Source: Periplaneta americana (Eukaryota > Arthropoda > Insecta > Blattodea > Blattidae). Taken from it: a DNA stretch of 64,000 nt. How positions within the stretch are numbered: the first letter of the stretch is position 1; each line of letters begins with the position of its first letter. The notes below the pieces were generated by a model, which did no database searches, was not told where the DNA came from, and saw only the letters and a program-made list of their open reading frames with translations. Shown here in pieces: positions 45,276-57,984 of the stretch. Both the position numbers and the translations under genes were made by a program. The DNA lies in the NCBI RefSeq assembly GCF_040183065.1, contig NC_091126.1, forward strand, positions 140,095,204 through 140,159,203, written 5' to 3'.

Positions 45276-48200
45276 ATAATAATATTTATTAAACCCTGCT
45301 TAATAAGTGGGTACAATATGTACCCAGGCCATGTAAAGTACTTGTTCTTTAAGCTCTTCTGAGTGCCGATCCATATCTAATATGCAGAAACTTGATTTCA
45401 CATATATAGAAAACTTTGTTAGATGACATTATACTTCTTTACTATAGCGTTACCACGTTAAGTTTACATCCTTGAGTTGTGGGTCAATTCATATGTACCA
45501 TATAAGAAAAAATGTATCTATTTTGAAAGGCCGATGACGATTTCAGAACAAAAATATGAGCCGATAATTTCTGTGAAAGTGCGAGGTAGAAGGGGGAGGC
45601 GACAGGTAATGAAAGCACATGCATCACATTTCCGTGCCTTTCCTTATTGATTCACAGAGAAAAGGCGAGTTTTCGTAAGATGAATCAGTGTTCGGTTAGC
45701 TTAGTTTAGGCTTTTGGTATGTATTGGAAGAAAAGAGACATTCTTAGATAATCTCGAATATACCACATGCAAGGCATACCAAAGCCTAAATTAACCTAAC
45801 CTAAACTGTAACTGATTCGACACGAAGCAAATTTCCGTAAAGTTGAATCAGTGTAAGTTTAGGTTAGTTGAGGATTTAGTTATATCTTGGAAGAAAGGGC
45901 ACATTCTTAAACAAATACGAAAATATGCGTGGTATAGCAAAAGATTTAGCCCGATATAACCTAACCTAACCTACCCTGTCACAGATTGGACCAAGGCGGA
46001 TATTCTCAAAATTTAAGCAGTGCTAAGTTAAGTTAGTTCAGACTTTTGTTATGTCTCGGAAGAAAGCGCACATTCTTAGATGAATGCGAATATATGCAAG
46101 TCTAATACTATATAATTTAACCTAACCAAACTTGTAACTGATTCCATGAAAGCGAGTTTTCTTATGGTTCAATCAGTATTTGGTTAGGTCAGTTTAGGCT
46201 TTTGGTATGTCTTAGAAGAAAAGGCACATTCTTAGAAAACTGCGAGTATATGGAAGGCACACAAAAACCAATCCAATCCAACCCGTCATTGATTCCACTT
46301 TAATAAACTAGCTTTTCCTCTATAAGTAAGAAAAATCAGAGAAATTAGATGTGTTGTCCCTCACTCCTTCCAATCCCTTACACCTTGATGGATTGATCTC
46401 TCTTCACCTTATATCTCCACCAATCCCGAATTTACAGCAACTTTCCATTAATATTTTCGATATGAAATATGCGTCCACGCTTAAATTTTTTCTCTTTATA
46501 ATATCTGTCACTTGTCTAGGACCCAAGAAGGAAAATAAATTTGTATTCTAAGTCTTTATTTACTAGGTGGGTACAATATGTTCCATGGCTATAATATATT
46601 CTCTTAATTATATATTCGTTGATGCTCTGTAGATAAGATTTTGTCAGGACATGTAGTATTTGATGTTTAAGCCCTTCTGAGTACATGTATAATATCTAGC
46701 AACTTATTTTCCTCATACATAGACGACTTTGTTAAATTACTTATTACTTCTTTACAATAGCGTTACCAGGTTAAGGTACAAATCGTCCAAAGTTTTATGA
46801 AAGACCATATGTGGCAATATACAACAAAATTATTCAGGAGGAAGAGATTATTAATTAAAAATCAAACGGCCTGCATAAAAATATGAAGTAATTCAGTAGA
46901 AAACGGTGAACATGGTGACATTAAGGACATCATCGATGATCAGTGTAGACAGATTTCACACCGAAAATGAGGTAGAAAGTTGATGTTAAATTGCGACGTG
47001 GAAGGGGTAGGCGGGAGGCAATGGTAGCACATGCATTACATTTTCGTGCCTTTCCTTACTGATTCATATAGAAAAGCCAGGTTTTCCTAAGATGGAATCA
47101 ATGACAGGTTATGCCAGTTTAGTTTATTTTAGCCTATTAGTATGCATTGGAAGAAAGTACACATTCTTAGATGATTGCGAATATAAGCAAGGCATAGCAA
47201 AAGTTACAACAACCTAACCTACCCTAACCAGTCACTCCTTCGAACAAACCTAGTTTTCTTAAGGTTGAGAGAGTGTAAGGTTACGTTAGTTAAGGATTTT
47301 GGTAGGTCTAGGAAGAAACCGCACATTCATACAAAATTGCGAATATACGCAAGGCAAAGAAAACTCTAACCTAACCTAACATGTCACTGATTTGAACAAA
47401 GCGAGTTTTCGTAAGGTTTATTTAGTGTTAGCTTACGATTTTGATATGCCTTGGAACAAAAGGGCACAATCTTGGACAATTCTGAGTATATGGAAGACAT
47501 AGCAAAATTCTAAACCAACCTAACCTAACCTAACCTGTCATTCATTAGAAGTTACAAAACTAGTTTTTATTTTCTCTAAGGAAGGGAATGCACGGAAATG
47601 AGATGCATAAGGTGTGCCTCACTGCTGCCTACCTCACCTAACCTCATCTTTCCACACACCACACTTTCATAACCGTAGCGACTTTCAACCATTATTTTTG
47701 GTGTTAAATTAGCGGCGGCACTCAATTTTTTTTATTATTTTGCGAGTCCTCTAGCAAGCATATAATCTATTTGTACCATAACCTGCTAATGCTGTAGTAG
47801 AGAAATACCAATGATTTTAAAATAAAATCCACTTCTTAGTAATAGCTGTATCTATTTACTATTTAAAATATTTTGTTACTTTTAGTACCGGTACTAGGAA
47901 AACAGACTGGAAGTATAATTAGTGTCATGAAATATGAATGGGTTTGCGAGGATCACTCAGAAATACTCATCCATGTATGTGAACGAATTGTTAAAAATAG
48001 CATTGTAGTTTGATATAAAATTTGTTTTTTGAAGAAAAGTGATCTGAAATTATATATTTAATGTGTAATGTGTAAAAAATGTTCAAATAACAATGTCTTT
48101 AAATAAAACTTGAATAAATGAGAAAAAAATGCATTCAATATACCTTACAAAGTAATGGGTCCAAATGTACCCATTCACAAAAATCTGAATAAAAATTAGA

Positions 48201-51200
48201 TCAATGAAGCAAGTGTTAAACACGAATGAGTCCAACTTTCAGCAATTTTAATTGTTATGGATGCAGTCTAGCTAAGATTTCGCATAGTTAGGGTGATTGC
48301 GGAGTACTGGCGAAATCATAAAAATGTTGGGGAGATGTGGGAGAACACAATGAATAATCTTTTATGCCAGCTATCTCCATGTCAAAATCATGAGTGAAAT
48401 CAAGCCCATATCAAGAGTAATATAGCCGTAAGACCTAGTTTCTCGATCAAGGAAGAAGTCCAAGTATAATCACATTTTTGCTTTGTATTTATCGGAAATA
48501 TAAGTCAGAGTTGGATTTTATCGGGATAATTTTCAAGAAACAAGATAAGGTCAGGAGGATTTCTGAAGTATAGTGGCTAGTGACCTGGGTAGTCAAAAAG
48601 TAATCATTGCTTTTCACATGGATCTTGACATTACTACACCACTGGCAAGTGAAATGGAATAAACAGACTCAGAAACATAGAGTTCTATCCATTTGCAAAA
48701 TTTTTCTCCACCTTATGTTGTTGGCAGGAGACAAATACTTCACATTTGTGGTAAATAAGCACCAATTATTCCATATCATTATATATACCTAATAAAGAAG
48801 AAACAGCCATCTATGATGAACTGTGTTGCACTTCATCTGTTAGTGATCTGGAGACTCATGACATATTTTATTAATTTCGAGGCAGGTCACATGAGAAAAT
48901 GGTAATAAAATAAAATTATCGGCTGTTTAAAAAATTATATACTTGTAGTGCTTTCTATAAAAATTCGAAATAATTGACTTTTAAAATTCAAATGACTTAG
49001 TTATATTCTGCAGCCACACAGGGTGTATAATGGAAGTTTGTCCTGTCGTTTTGTTTTCAGACTGGATACTTTACAATGACTTATCAATTGCTGTGTTTAT
49101 CTAGCTGCGTGCGAAGAAGCTGATTAACATTGAAAGGGGAGAGACCAGGGGACTGCATAAGTAATTGCAGATATGTTTCAAGGTTCTGGACATATCGCAC
49201 TCTTGTTCTGACTGCCTAAACATATGGGCAGCAAACGGCCATATAACAATACACATGTTTGCTTCGGGCTATTTTGTCGTTAATATTTTTGCACTATGTT
49301 AACCGCAATAATAAAGAAGATCTTATTTAGTTTCATAATATAGGTATCAATGTTTTTTTTTTCTTCTAAATATGTTAATTCTTGAATCTTACAACATTTA
49401 GCAACTTATTCTATGAACTGAGACAAATTCAGCAAGCAGTTGAAATGAACCAGTTGTAGGACACAATTGGACAGAATGATTGAAGGAAAGTGATTCCTTT
49501 CATTTTATAGGTCATAAGTGAACTCAATAATTTTTCAAGTTGTGCTGGTGTACCCGAACTTAATATTCAATGCGAGTATGTTCCCTGAATACGAGAACAA
49601 ATAGAGACTCAAATTTTCATTTTTGTCTACAGACTGATAAATGTGTGGTTTGATTCTCCATTCGGAAATATTACAACATAAGAATGGAAAGAAAATTTTA
49701 ATACATAATCTTATCAATCATTATTCTACTTACAAGATACAGAATGATAAATGTCCTCACATTTTTCCCTCTCTCTTTATTAATTGTAAAATCTCCTTCC
49801 AATTCATCAGTCACTATACCATTTTGCTATTTTTATATCGGTACTGGCACATTATGAATGAAAACATCAAGATTAAAATCCAATACACTATTTATATTAT
49901 GACATAATAAGATCTATTTCCACAGTAATCAGCGTTAAGTGTCTCACTTTGGCACAAATTAAATGTCACAATGCACTTGCATCAGACGTGACGAACGGAA
50001 AATTTTTCAATTCAAGTTCAAAATCCAGTACATGTAACAGATTCGTGAATAGTAAAATGTCACAAGTAAAAAAATTAAATCAAATGAAAGTGTTATGTTT
50101 ATACTGGTTGTGCATCATGGATATACATAATAATATTTATTAACCATGGATTACAAAGTGGGTACAATATGTACCCATGCCATGTACTTGTTCTTAACCT
50201 GTTCTGTGTGCCGATACACCTGTAATATGTAGCAACTTTTCACATATACAGAACACTTTGCTAAATGACGTTATAATTCTTTACTATAGTGTTACCACGT
50301 TAAGATACAATTAATGCATTTACATCACTGAGTTGTGAGTCAAGTCATATGTACCGCATTAAAAAAAAATATGTATGATAAAGGCCGAAGCTGATTTCAA
50401 AAAAAAATATCAGCCAATAAATTCAGTGAAAGTGCGAGGTAGAAGGGGGAGGCGGCAGGTAATGCAAGCACATGCATCACATCTCTGTGACTTTTCTTAC
50501 TGATTCATAGTGGAAAGGCGAGTCTTCATAAGATGGAATCAGGGTCCGGTTAGGTTAGGTTACTTTAGGCTTCATATATGCTTTGGAAGAAAAGACACAT
50601 TCTTACATAATCACGAATATACCATAAGCAAGGCATACCAAAGCCTAAAATAACCTAATCTAAGCTGTAACTGATTCGGCCAAAGCAAATTCCCGTAAAG
50701 TTGAATCAGTTTAATGATAGGTTAGTTGAGGTTTTGGTTATGTCTTGGAAAAAAGGGCACATTCTTAGAAAAATCTGAAGATAGGCATATGCGCGGCATA
50801 GCAAAATATTTAGCCCAATATAACCTAACCTAACCTAACCTGTCACAGATTGGACTGTGGCGAGTATTCTTAAAGTTGAATCAGTGATAGGTTAAGTTAG
50901 TTCAGGCTTTTGCTATGCCTCGGAAGAAAATGCACATTCTTAGACAATTGCGAATATATGCAAGACTAATATATAATCTAATCTAACCTAACTTGTAACT
51001 GATTCCACGAACGCGAGTTTTCGTATGGTTGAATCAGTATTTGGTTAGATCAGTTTAGGTTTTTGGTATGTCTTGGAAGAAAGGTCACATTCTTAGATAA
51101 CTGCGAGAATATGGAAGGGACAGAAAAACCAACCTAATCCAACCAGTAATTGATTCGACTTTAATAAACTAGGTTTTTCTCTGTAAGTAAGGAAAATCAC

Positions 51201-51606
51201 GGAAATTAGATGCATGTGCTGTCCCTCACTGCCGCCTACTCCTTCCACCTTGATGGAGTGATCCCTCTTCACCTTATCTCTCCACCGATACCCAATTTAC
51301 AGCAAATTTCGACCATTATTTTCAATATGAAATATATGTCCACACTTAAAATTTGTTTCTTTACGATATCTGTCACTAATCATTGACCCGAGAAAGGAAA
51401 TACATTTGTATTTTAAATCTTTGTTTACTAAGTGGGTAGAATATGTAACCTGGCTATTTATTATTTTAACTATATACTTATTGATGCTGTGTAGATAAGA
51501 TTTTGTCTGGACATGTAATATTTGACCTGAAGCTCTTCTGAGTACATATATAATATCTAGCAAATGTGTCCCTCATGCAGAGACTACTTTGTTAAATTAT
51601 TTATTA

Positions 51607-53079
51607 CTCCCTCTGTCCCATAATAATTGTCCGGTATGCTTTTATTTCTTGTCCCATAATAATTGTCCGATGTCCATAATTTTACACTGGCGTTTACATA
51701 GGAGCAAAATGAAACACATGAATGAGTAATACAACTGTATTACTCCAGAATCAGTACAAAACTGTCACTCAATTAGCAAAAGAAAAAAATAATTAGTCCG
51801 GGATCTGTATAAATTGGCCAATCATTGAGCCAAAAAAAGGACATGAATACTACTTGTACAACTTCATGACTCCAGGGTCAGTACAAATTGGCTAGTCATT
51901 GAGCCGAAAATAAATACTCCTAGGAGTACAACTTTATAAACTCCAGGAGTAGTACAAATTGACCAAGAAGTGAAACAAAGAAAAACATTCTCCTATGAAT
52001 AAAGACGAAAAAACTTCCTGTTAGACTGGGAAGGTTGTCATTCCAACAGTTTGCCTAGAACCACAGACCTATTGCTGCAGTGCTACTGTAGCCTCGTCAT
52101 AAATGTTCTGAGGACACTCCAAGCGAGATGGCAGGATGTTGAGGTGGTCCAGGTGCCCCTTTTGCATATGGGGAATATTGCTGTTGTTCCCGTCATTGAC
52201 TTTCATTATTTCAATGAGATTAGACTGCAAAGTGAGGAAGACGTTGTTGAGCTTGTCGCGTGTCAGCTGGGAGAAAGCTATTTCAATGGCAGCGATCAAC
52301 TCATCAATAGTTTGTGGAGCTGACTGATGCTGGAGAGACTGAATTGCCCAGAAGTAACCCAGATCTAAAACATTCATATCCAGACTGTTTGGCGGTTGGC
52401 ACACGAGTTCCAAAGTGATTCCACTGGCTGCTGCAGCATCCATCCAGGTGTGGTCATTGGGAGTGATATGCGGACGCGCATTGTCCTGCTGAACTGACAC
52501 CTGAATACTCCCTGTGCGCGGTCCAGGAGGCCATTTTGCATTTATTGCTGGGATTAATTTGGTGATGAGCATGAATCCACTTTCCAAAGATTGCCGCCCC
52601 CGTTGCCAAATGCAGCATGCTGTTCTTTTACTGACATGAAATTTCTCGGCTGCACCTGTTATGCATCTTTCTTCACTATGTCAGCCGTAGTGTTTTTCAA
52701 CAAAAACTCCTCTACCGCCTGCCGTTCAATGTCTGTAAGGTTCTTGCTACCCCTCTCACTCACTACTGCAAGTTGTGTTCCCAGGATGTCCATGTCTGTT
52801 CAAACGTACGTACTCACTGCAGGAGTATGCTCTACTAACGATTTCCAGCTTGCTTTGCTACTCTGGTTTGTATATAGTGTCATACCGGTGAGTTGAAAAC
52901 CAATATCCACTTTCGGTAATCTTCTGGGTGATGTGTGTTGCTTGTCTCAATAAGATTACGTTATTTCTCTTCATAACCTTGTGCATTGATCTACTGCACT
53001 TCTGCTCATTTGCCCCGTCGTCTGTGATTACTGTAATACCATTTCGGCGTACCGGACAATTATTATGGGACAGAGGGAG
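51607..53079 (-). mobile_element. Mariner-like element of plant type (DD39D), internally deleted
   Basis: 1,473 bp between TA dinucleotides (51605-51606, 53080-53081). The terminal inverted repeats are identical over about 30 bp and begin CTCCCTCTGTCCCATAATAA. A partial extra copy (GTCCCATAATAATTGTCCG) sits at 51,651-51,669. The CTCCCTC-GTCCCA start is what I know from plant mariner-like and Stowaway elements. Inserted in the macrosatellite, where the flanking text TTATTA|CTTGTTTACAATAG rejoins cleanly. The transposase gene is on the minus strand and partly deleted. Confidence 0.92.
52069..52793 (-). pseudogene. DD39D mariner-like transposase, frameshifted and missing the first catalytic region
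   Basis: Starts at ATG 52793 with MDILGTQLAVVSERG, then LTDIERQAVEEFLLKN, a helix-turn-helix-type start. A frameshift near 52,665 leads to GAAEKFHVSKRTACCIWQRG (second HTH). The sequence then jumps almost directly to a segment shortly before VQQDNARPHI, so the region with the first catalytic Asp is gone. The remaining acids are QQDNARPH (GTC complement at 52483) and NVLDLGYFWAIQSLQ (52363), with 39 residues between them. The C-terminus follows to the stop at 52069. About 240 codons remain of an expected 400 or more. Cannot be active. Confidence 0.88.
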
Positions 53080-54451
53080 TACTTGTTTACAATAGGGTTA
53101 CCAGGTTAAGGTAGAAATCATCTTTGGTTTTATGAAACACCATGTGTGGCAGTATACAACATAATTATTCACGAGGAAGAGAATATTAGTTCAAAATCAA
53201 CAGGCCTGTATCAGAATATGAAGTAATTCGGTAGAAAGCGTTGGTGAATATGGTGAACATAAAGGACATCATCAATGACCAGTGTGGGCTGATTTCACAC
53301 CGAAAATGAGGTAGAAATTTATATTAATTAGCGACGTGGAAGGAGTAGACGGCAGGCATTGGAAGCACACACATCACATTTCCATGCTGTTCCTTATTGA
53401 TTTATAGAGTTTGCCTGCAATGGAATCAATGACAGGTTATGTTAGGTTAGTATAATTTTGGTTATTGCTATGCATTGGAAGAAAGTGCACACTCTTTGAC
53501 AATTGCGAATATATGCAAGGCGTAGCAAAAACCTACACCAATATAACCTAATCAAACGTGTCACTGATTCGACCAAACCTACTTTTCATACGGCTGAGTG
53601 AGTGTGAGGTTATGTTACTTAATGATTTTGAAATCTCTTGACAGAAAGGACATTAACCTAGACATTTGCAGATAATGCAAGGCATAAAAAACCTAAAATA
53701 ACATAACGTAACATGTCACTGATTTTAATAAAGAGAGCTTTCATAAGGTTGAGTGTTAGGTTAGGTTAGGTTACGATTTTGGTATGCCTTCGAAGAAAGG
53801 GCACAGTCTTGGTCAATTCTGAGTATATGGAAGGCATAGAAAAATCCTATACTAATCTAACCTAACCTGCCATTGATTAGAAGTTACAAAACTACCTTTT
53901 TTTCTGTAAGCAAGGGAAGTACGGAAATGATGCTGCCCCTCACTCCTGCCTACTTCACCTACCTCATCTTTCCACAGACCCCTCTTTCATAGCGACTTTC
54001 GAAAATGATTTTTGGTGTGAAATTTGTGGCTGCACTCAATTTATTTTATTATTTTGCGAGTCGTCTAGGACCCTAGCACATAAATCCATTTGTACCATAA
54101 CCTGCTAATGCTATAGTAAAGAAATACCAATGATATTAAAAAAAAAATCCACTTGTTAGGAACAGCTGAATCTAGTTATTATTTTAAAATATTTTGTTAC
54201 TTTTTCGACTACGAAAACAGACTGGAAATGTAATCAATATAATGAAATATGATTATATAAATGGGTTTGTGGGGATTACTCAGAAAAACTTATCGATGTA
54301 ATATGTGCAAGAATTGTTCAAAATTGCTTGGTTATTTCTATATAAAATTTGGTTTTTGAAGAAAAGTGAATATGGCTGAAATTAAATATAATGTGACATG
54401 TGCAAAAAAATGTTTAAATAACATTGATGTCTTTAAATAAAAGTGAACTAA

Positions 54452-54519
54452 TGAATTAAATACTATCAACGGACGTATATACGTCACCCAAACATCGTAA
54501 GATGAAGATTACATTTGAA
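54452..54519. mobile_element. 68-bp insertion with 11-bp flanking repeats
   Basis: Present in this unit only. Flanked by AAGTGAACTAA (54441-54451 and 54520-54530). Contains GGACGTATATACGTC, a near-palindrome. The equivalent place in the previous unit (about 48,115) is uninterrupted. Origin unknown. Confidence 0.6.
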
Positions 54520-57500
54520 AAGTGAACTAACTTAATTGAAAAAAAAAAATGCATTCACTATGCCTAAAAAAGTAATGGGTCCAAAATGTACCTAGTCAGA
54601 AAAACGTGAATCATGAGTGGAATCAAATCCGTATCAAAATTCCTATAGTCGTAACATCTAATTTCGCGATCGAGGAACAAGTACAAAGTATAATCCCTTT
54701 TTTTTTGTTTTGTGTTTATCAGAATTATAAGTCAGAGTTGGATTTTATCGGGATAATTTTCAAGAAACAAGATAAGGTCAGGAGGATTTCTGAAGTATAG
54801 TGGCTAGTGACCTGGGTAATCAAAAATTAAACATCGCTTTTCACATGCTGGATCTTGACATTACTACACCACTGGCAAGTGAAATGGACTAAAGAGATTC
54901 AGAAACATAGAGTTGTATCCGTTTGCAAAATTTTTCTCTACCTTATGTTGTGGGCAGGAGACAAATACTTCACATTTGTGGTAAATAAGCACCAACTATT
55001 CTATATCATTATATGTAATAAAGAAGAAACAGCCATCTATGATGAAATGTTTTGGACTTCATCTGTTAGTGATCTGGAGACCCATGTCATATTTTATTAA
55101 TTTTGAGGTGGGTCACAGGACAAAACAGTAATGAAATAAAATTATTGGCTGTTTAAAAGAAATAAATATGTAGTGCTTTCCATAAAGATTCGAAAAAGTG
55201 CCCTTTAAAATTCAAATGGCTCAGTTCTGTTATGCTCTGCTGCCACACACGTTGTATGTTGGAAGTTTTTTTGTGTTTTTGTTTTCAAACTGGTTATTTT
55301 ACGACAACTTATCAACTGATGAGTTTATCTAGATGTGTAGAATGAGGCTGATCAACATTGAAAGGGGAGAGGCCAGGTGACTGCATAAGTAATTGCAGAT
55401 GTGTTTCAAAGTTTTGGCCATATCGCACCCTTGTTCTTACTGTATAAACATTTGGGCACCAAACAGCCATATAACAATCCAATGTTTCCTTTGGGCTATT
55501 TTGTCGTTAAATTTTGCATTATGTTAACCGCAATATTAAAGACATACTTATTTAGTTTCATAATATAAGTATCCATGTTTCTCCTTCATCTAAAAATTTT
55601 TAATTCTTGAAACATACAACATTTAGCAACTTGTTCTATCAAATGAGACAAATTCAGCAAGCAGTTGGGATGAACCAGCTGTAGGACACAATTGGACACA
55701 GTGATTTAAGAAATGCAATTCCTTTCACTTTATAGGTCATGAGTGAATGCAATAATTTTTCATGTAGTGCTTGTGTACCCAAAATTATTATTCAATGTGG
55801 ATAAGTCTCCTGAACACAAGAACCAATGGAGACTCAAATTTATCAATATTTAAGTATACACACTGGTAAGTACGTGGTGTGATTCTTCACTTGGAAATAT
55901 TACAACATAAGAATGGAACGATATTTAAATTCATAAACTTATCAAGCATTATTGTACTTACAAGATACTGAACAAAAAACGTCCTCCCATTTCTCCTCTC
56001 TCTTTTGTTCACTGTAAAATCTCCTGCCAATACCCCAGCCCCTACACCATTTTGCCATTTCATATCGGTACTGGTACATTATGAATGAAAACGGCAACAT
56101 TAAAATCAAATACACAATTTATATGACATAATAAGATTTCTATGCATAGTAATCAGCGTTATGTGTCTTATTTTCGCACTGATTAAATTTCACATTGCAC
56201 TTATAAAAGATGTCACAAAGGAAACATTTTTCAATTCATGTTCAAGACTCTGTTACATACTGGATTTTGAATAGTACTAAAATGTCAGAAGTAAAAGATT
56301 AAATCTAATGAAAGTGTCATATTCGCACTGGTTATCAGCCTTGAATATACTTAACAATATTTATTAACCCTTTGTTTACTAAGTTGGTACAATATTGTTC
56401 CCAGACCATGTACTTGTTCTTTAAGCTCTTCTGAGTGGCGATACACATATAATATCTAGCAACTTGTTTTCACATGTATAGAAAAATTTGTTAAATGACG
56501 TGATACTTCTTTACTATAGCATTATGGAGTTAAGTTAAAAATGCATTTACATCCTTGAGTTGTAGTCAAGTCATATGTTTCATATAAGAAAAAAATATAT
56601 AAGAAGAAGGCCGACGCTGATTTTAGAACAAAAATAAGTAAAAAAAAAAAAAAATTTGTGAAATTGAGATGTAGAAGGGGAAGGCGATGGCAGGTAATGG
56701 AAGCACATGCATCACATTTCTGTGCCTTTCCTTACTGATTCATAGAGAAAAGGCGAAAGGTGGAATCAGTGTTAGGCTAGGTTAGGCTTTTGCAATGCGT
56801 TGGATAATTACGAATATACCATATGCAAGGCATACCAAAGCCTAAACTAACCTAACCTAAACTGTCACTGATTTGTCCCAAGCGAATTTTCTTACAGTTG
56901 AATCAGTGTTGGGTTAGCTAAGTTTAGGAAATAGCTATGCCTTGGAAGAAGGGGCATATTCTTAGACAATTGCGAATATATGCAAGACATAGCAAAATCC
57001 TACACCAACCTTACCTAACCTGTCACTGAATCGACCAAAGCTACTTTTCGTAAGTTTGAGTGTGAGAATACGTTTGTTAAGGATTTTGGTAGGTATGGGA
57101 AAAAAGAGCACATTCTTAGATAATTGTGAATATATGCAAGGCATAAATAAGCCTAAACTAACATAACCAAAAATGTCACCGATTTGAATAAATCCACTTT
57201 TCATAATGTTGATTCAGTGTTTCGTTAGGTTAGGTTAGGTCACGATTTTGGTACGCCTTGAAAAAAAAAAAAAAGACAGAATTTGGGCAATTCTGATTAT
57301 ATGGAATGCATAGAAAACTTCTAAAACTATCTAACCTGTCATTTATTCGTTGTTACGAAAGTAGCTTTTTCTGTGTAATCAATGAAAAGCACGGAAATGA
57401 GGTGCATATGGTGTCCCTCACTGCCGCCTACCCCACCTAACCTCATCTTTCCAGTGACCCCACTTTCATAGCAAATTTCGACCATTATTTCTGGTGTGAA

Positions 57501-57779
57501 ACTTGTGGTCACACTTAAAATTTATTTTCTTTATGATATCTGTCATCCCTCTAGGACCCAAGAAGAAAAATACTTTGTACTTTAAATCTCTGTTTACTAA
57601 GTGGATGGAAAATAAAACCCAGTCATATATTTTTTAATTATATATTTATTGATGCTGTGTAGATCAAATTTTGGCACGACATGTAGTATTTGAACTTTAA
57701 GCTCCTCTGAGTACATATATAACATCAAGGAACTTGTTTTCTTCATACATGCACTACTTTGTTAAGTTACTTATTACTT

Positions 57780-57968
57780 ATTTACAATAACGTTACCAGG
57801 TTAAAGTACAAATCATTGTTGGCTTTTAGAAACCTCGTATGTGGCAGTATACAACATAATTATTCAGAAGGAAGAAAATAAAATTTAAAAATCAATGATA
57901 TTTGAAACATCTAGCAACTACTTTTCCTCATACATACGCTATTTTGTTAAATTATTAGTTCTTTACAA
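57780..57968 (+). repeat. Local direct duplication of about 190 bp within the array
   Basis: AACGTTACCAGGTTAAAGTA through GTGGCAGTATACAACATAAT (57,789-57,865) recurs as ATGTTTCCGGGTTA and CTATGTGGCAGTATACAAC on either side of the LINE (57,970-57,984 and 60,370-60,440). A CTAGCAACTACTTTTCCTC segment lies between. It is a small tandem duplication, probably by unequal exchange, before the LINE inserted. Confidence 0.7.
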
Positions 57969-57984
57969 TAATGTTTCCGGGTTA

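Noticed and set aside
50821..50841. A genuine telomere end
   Set aside because: The TTAGG/CCTAA runs are only two to four units long and alternate in orientation, whereas a telomere would be long and unidirectional.
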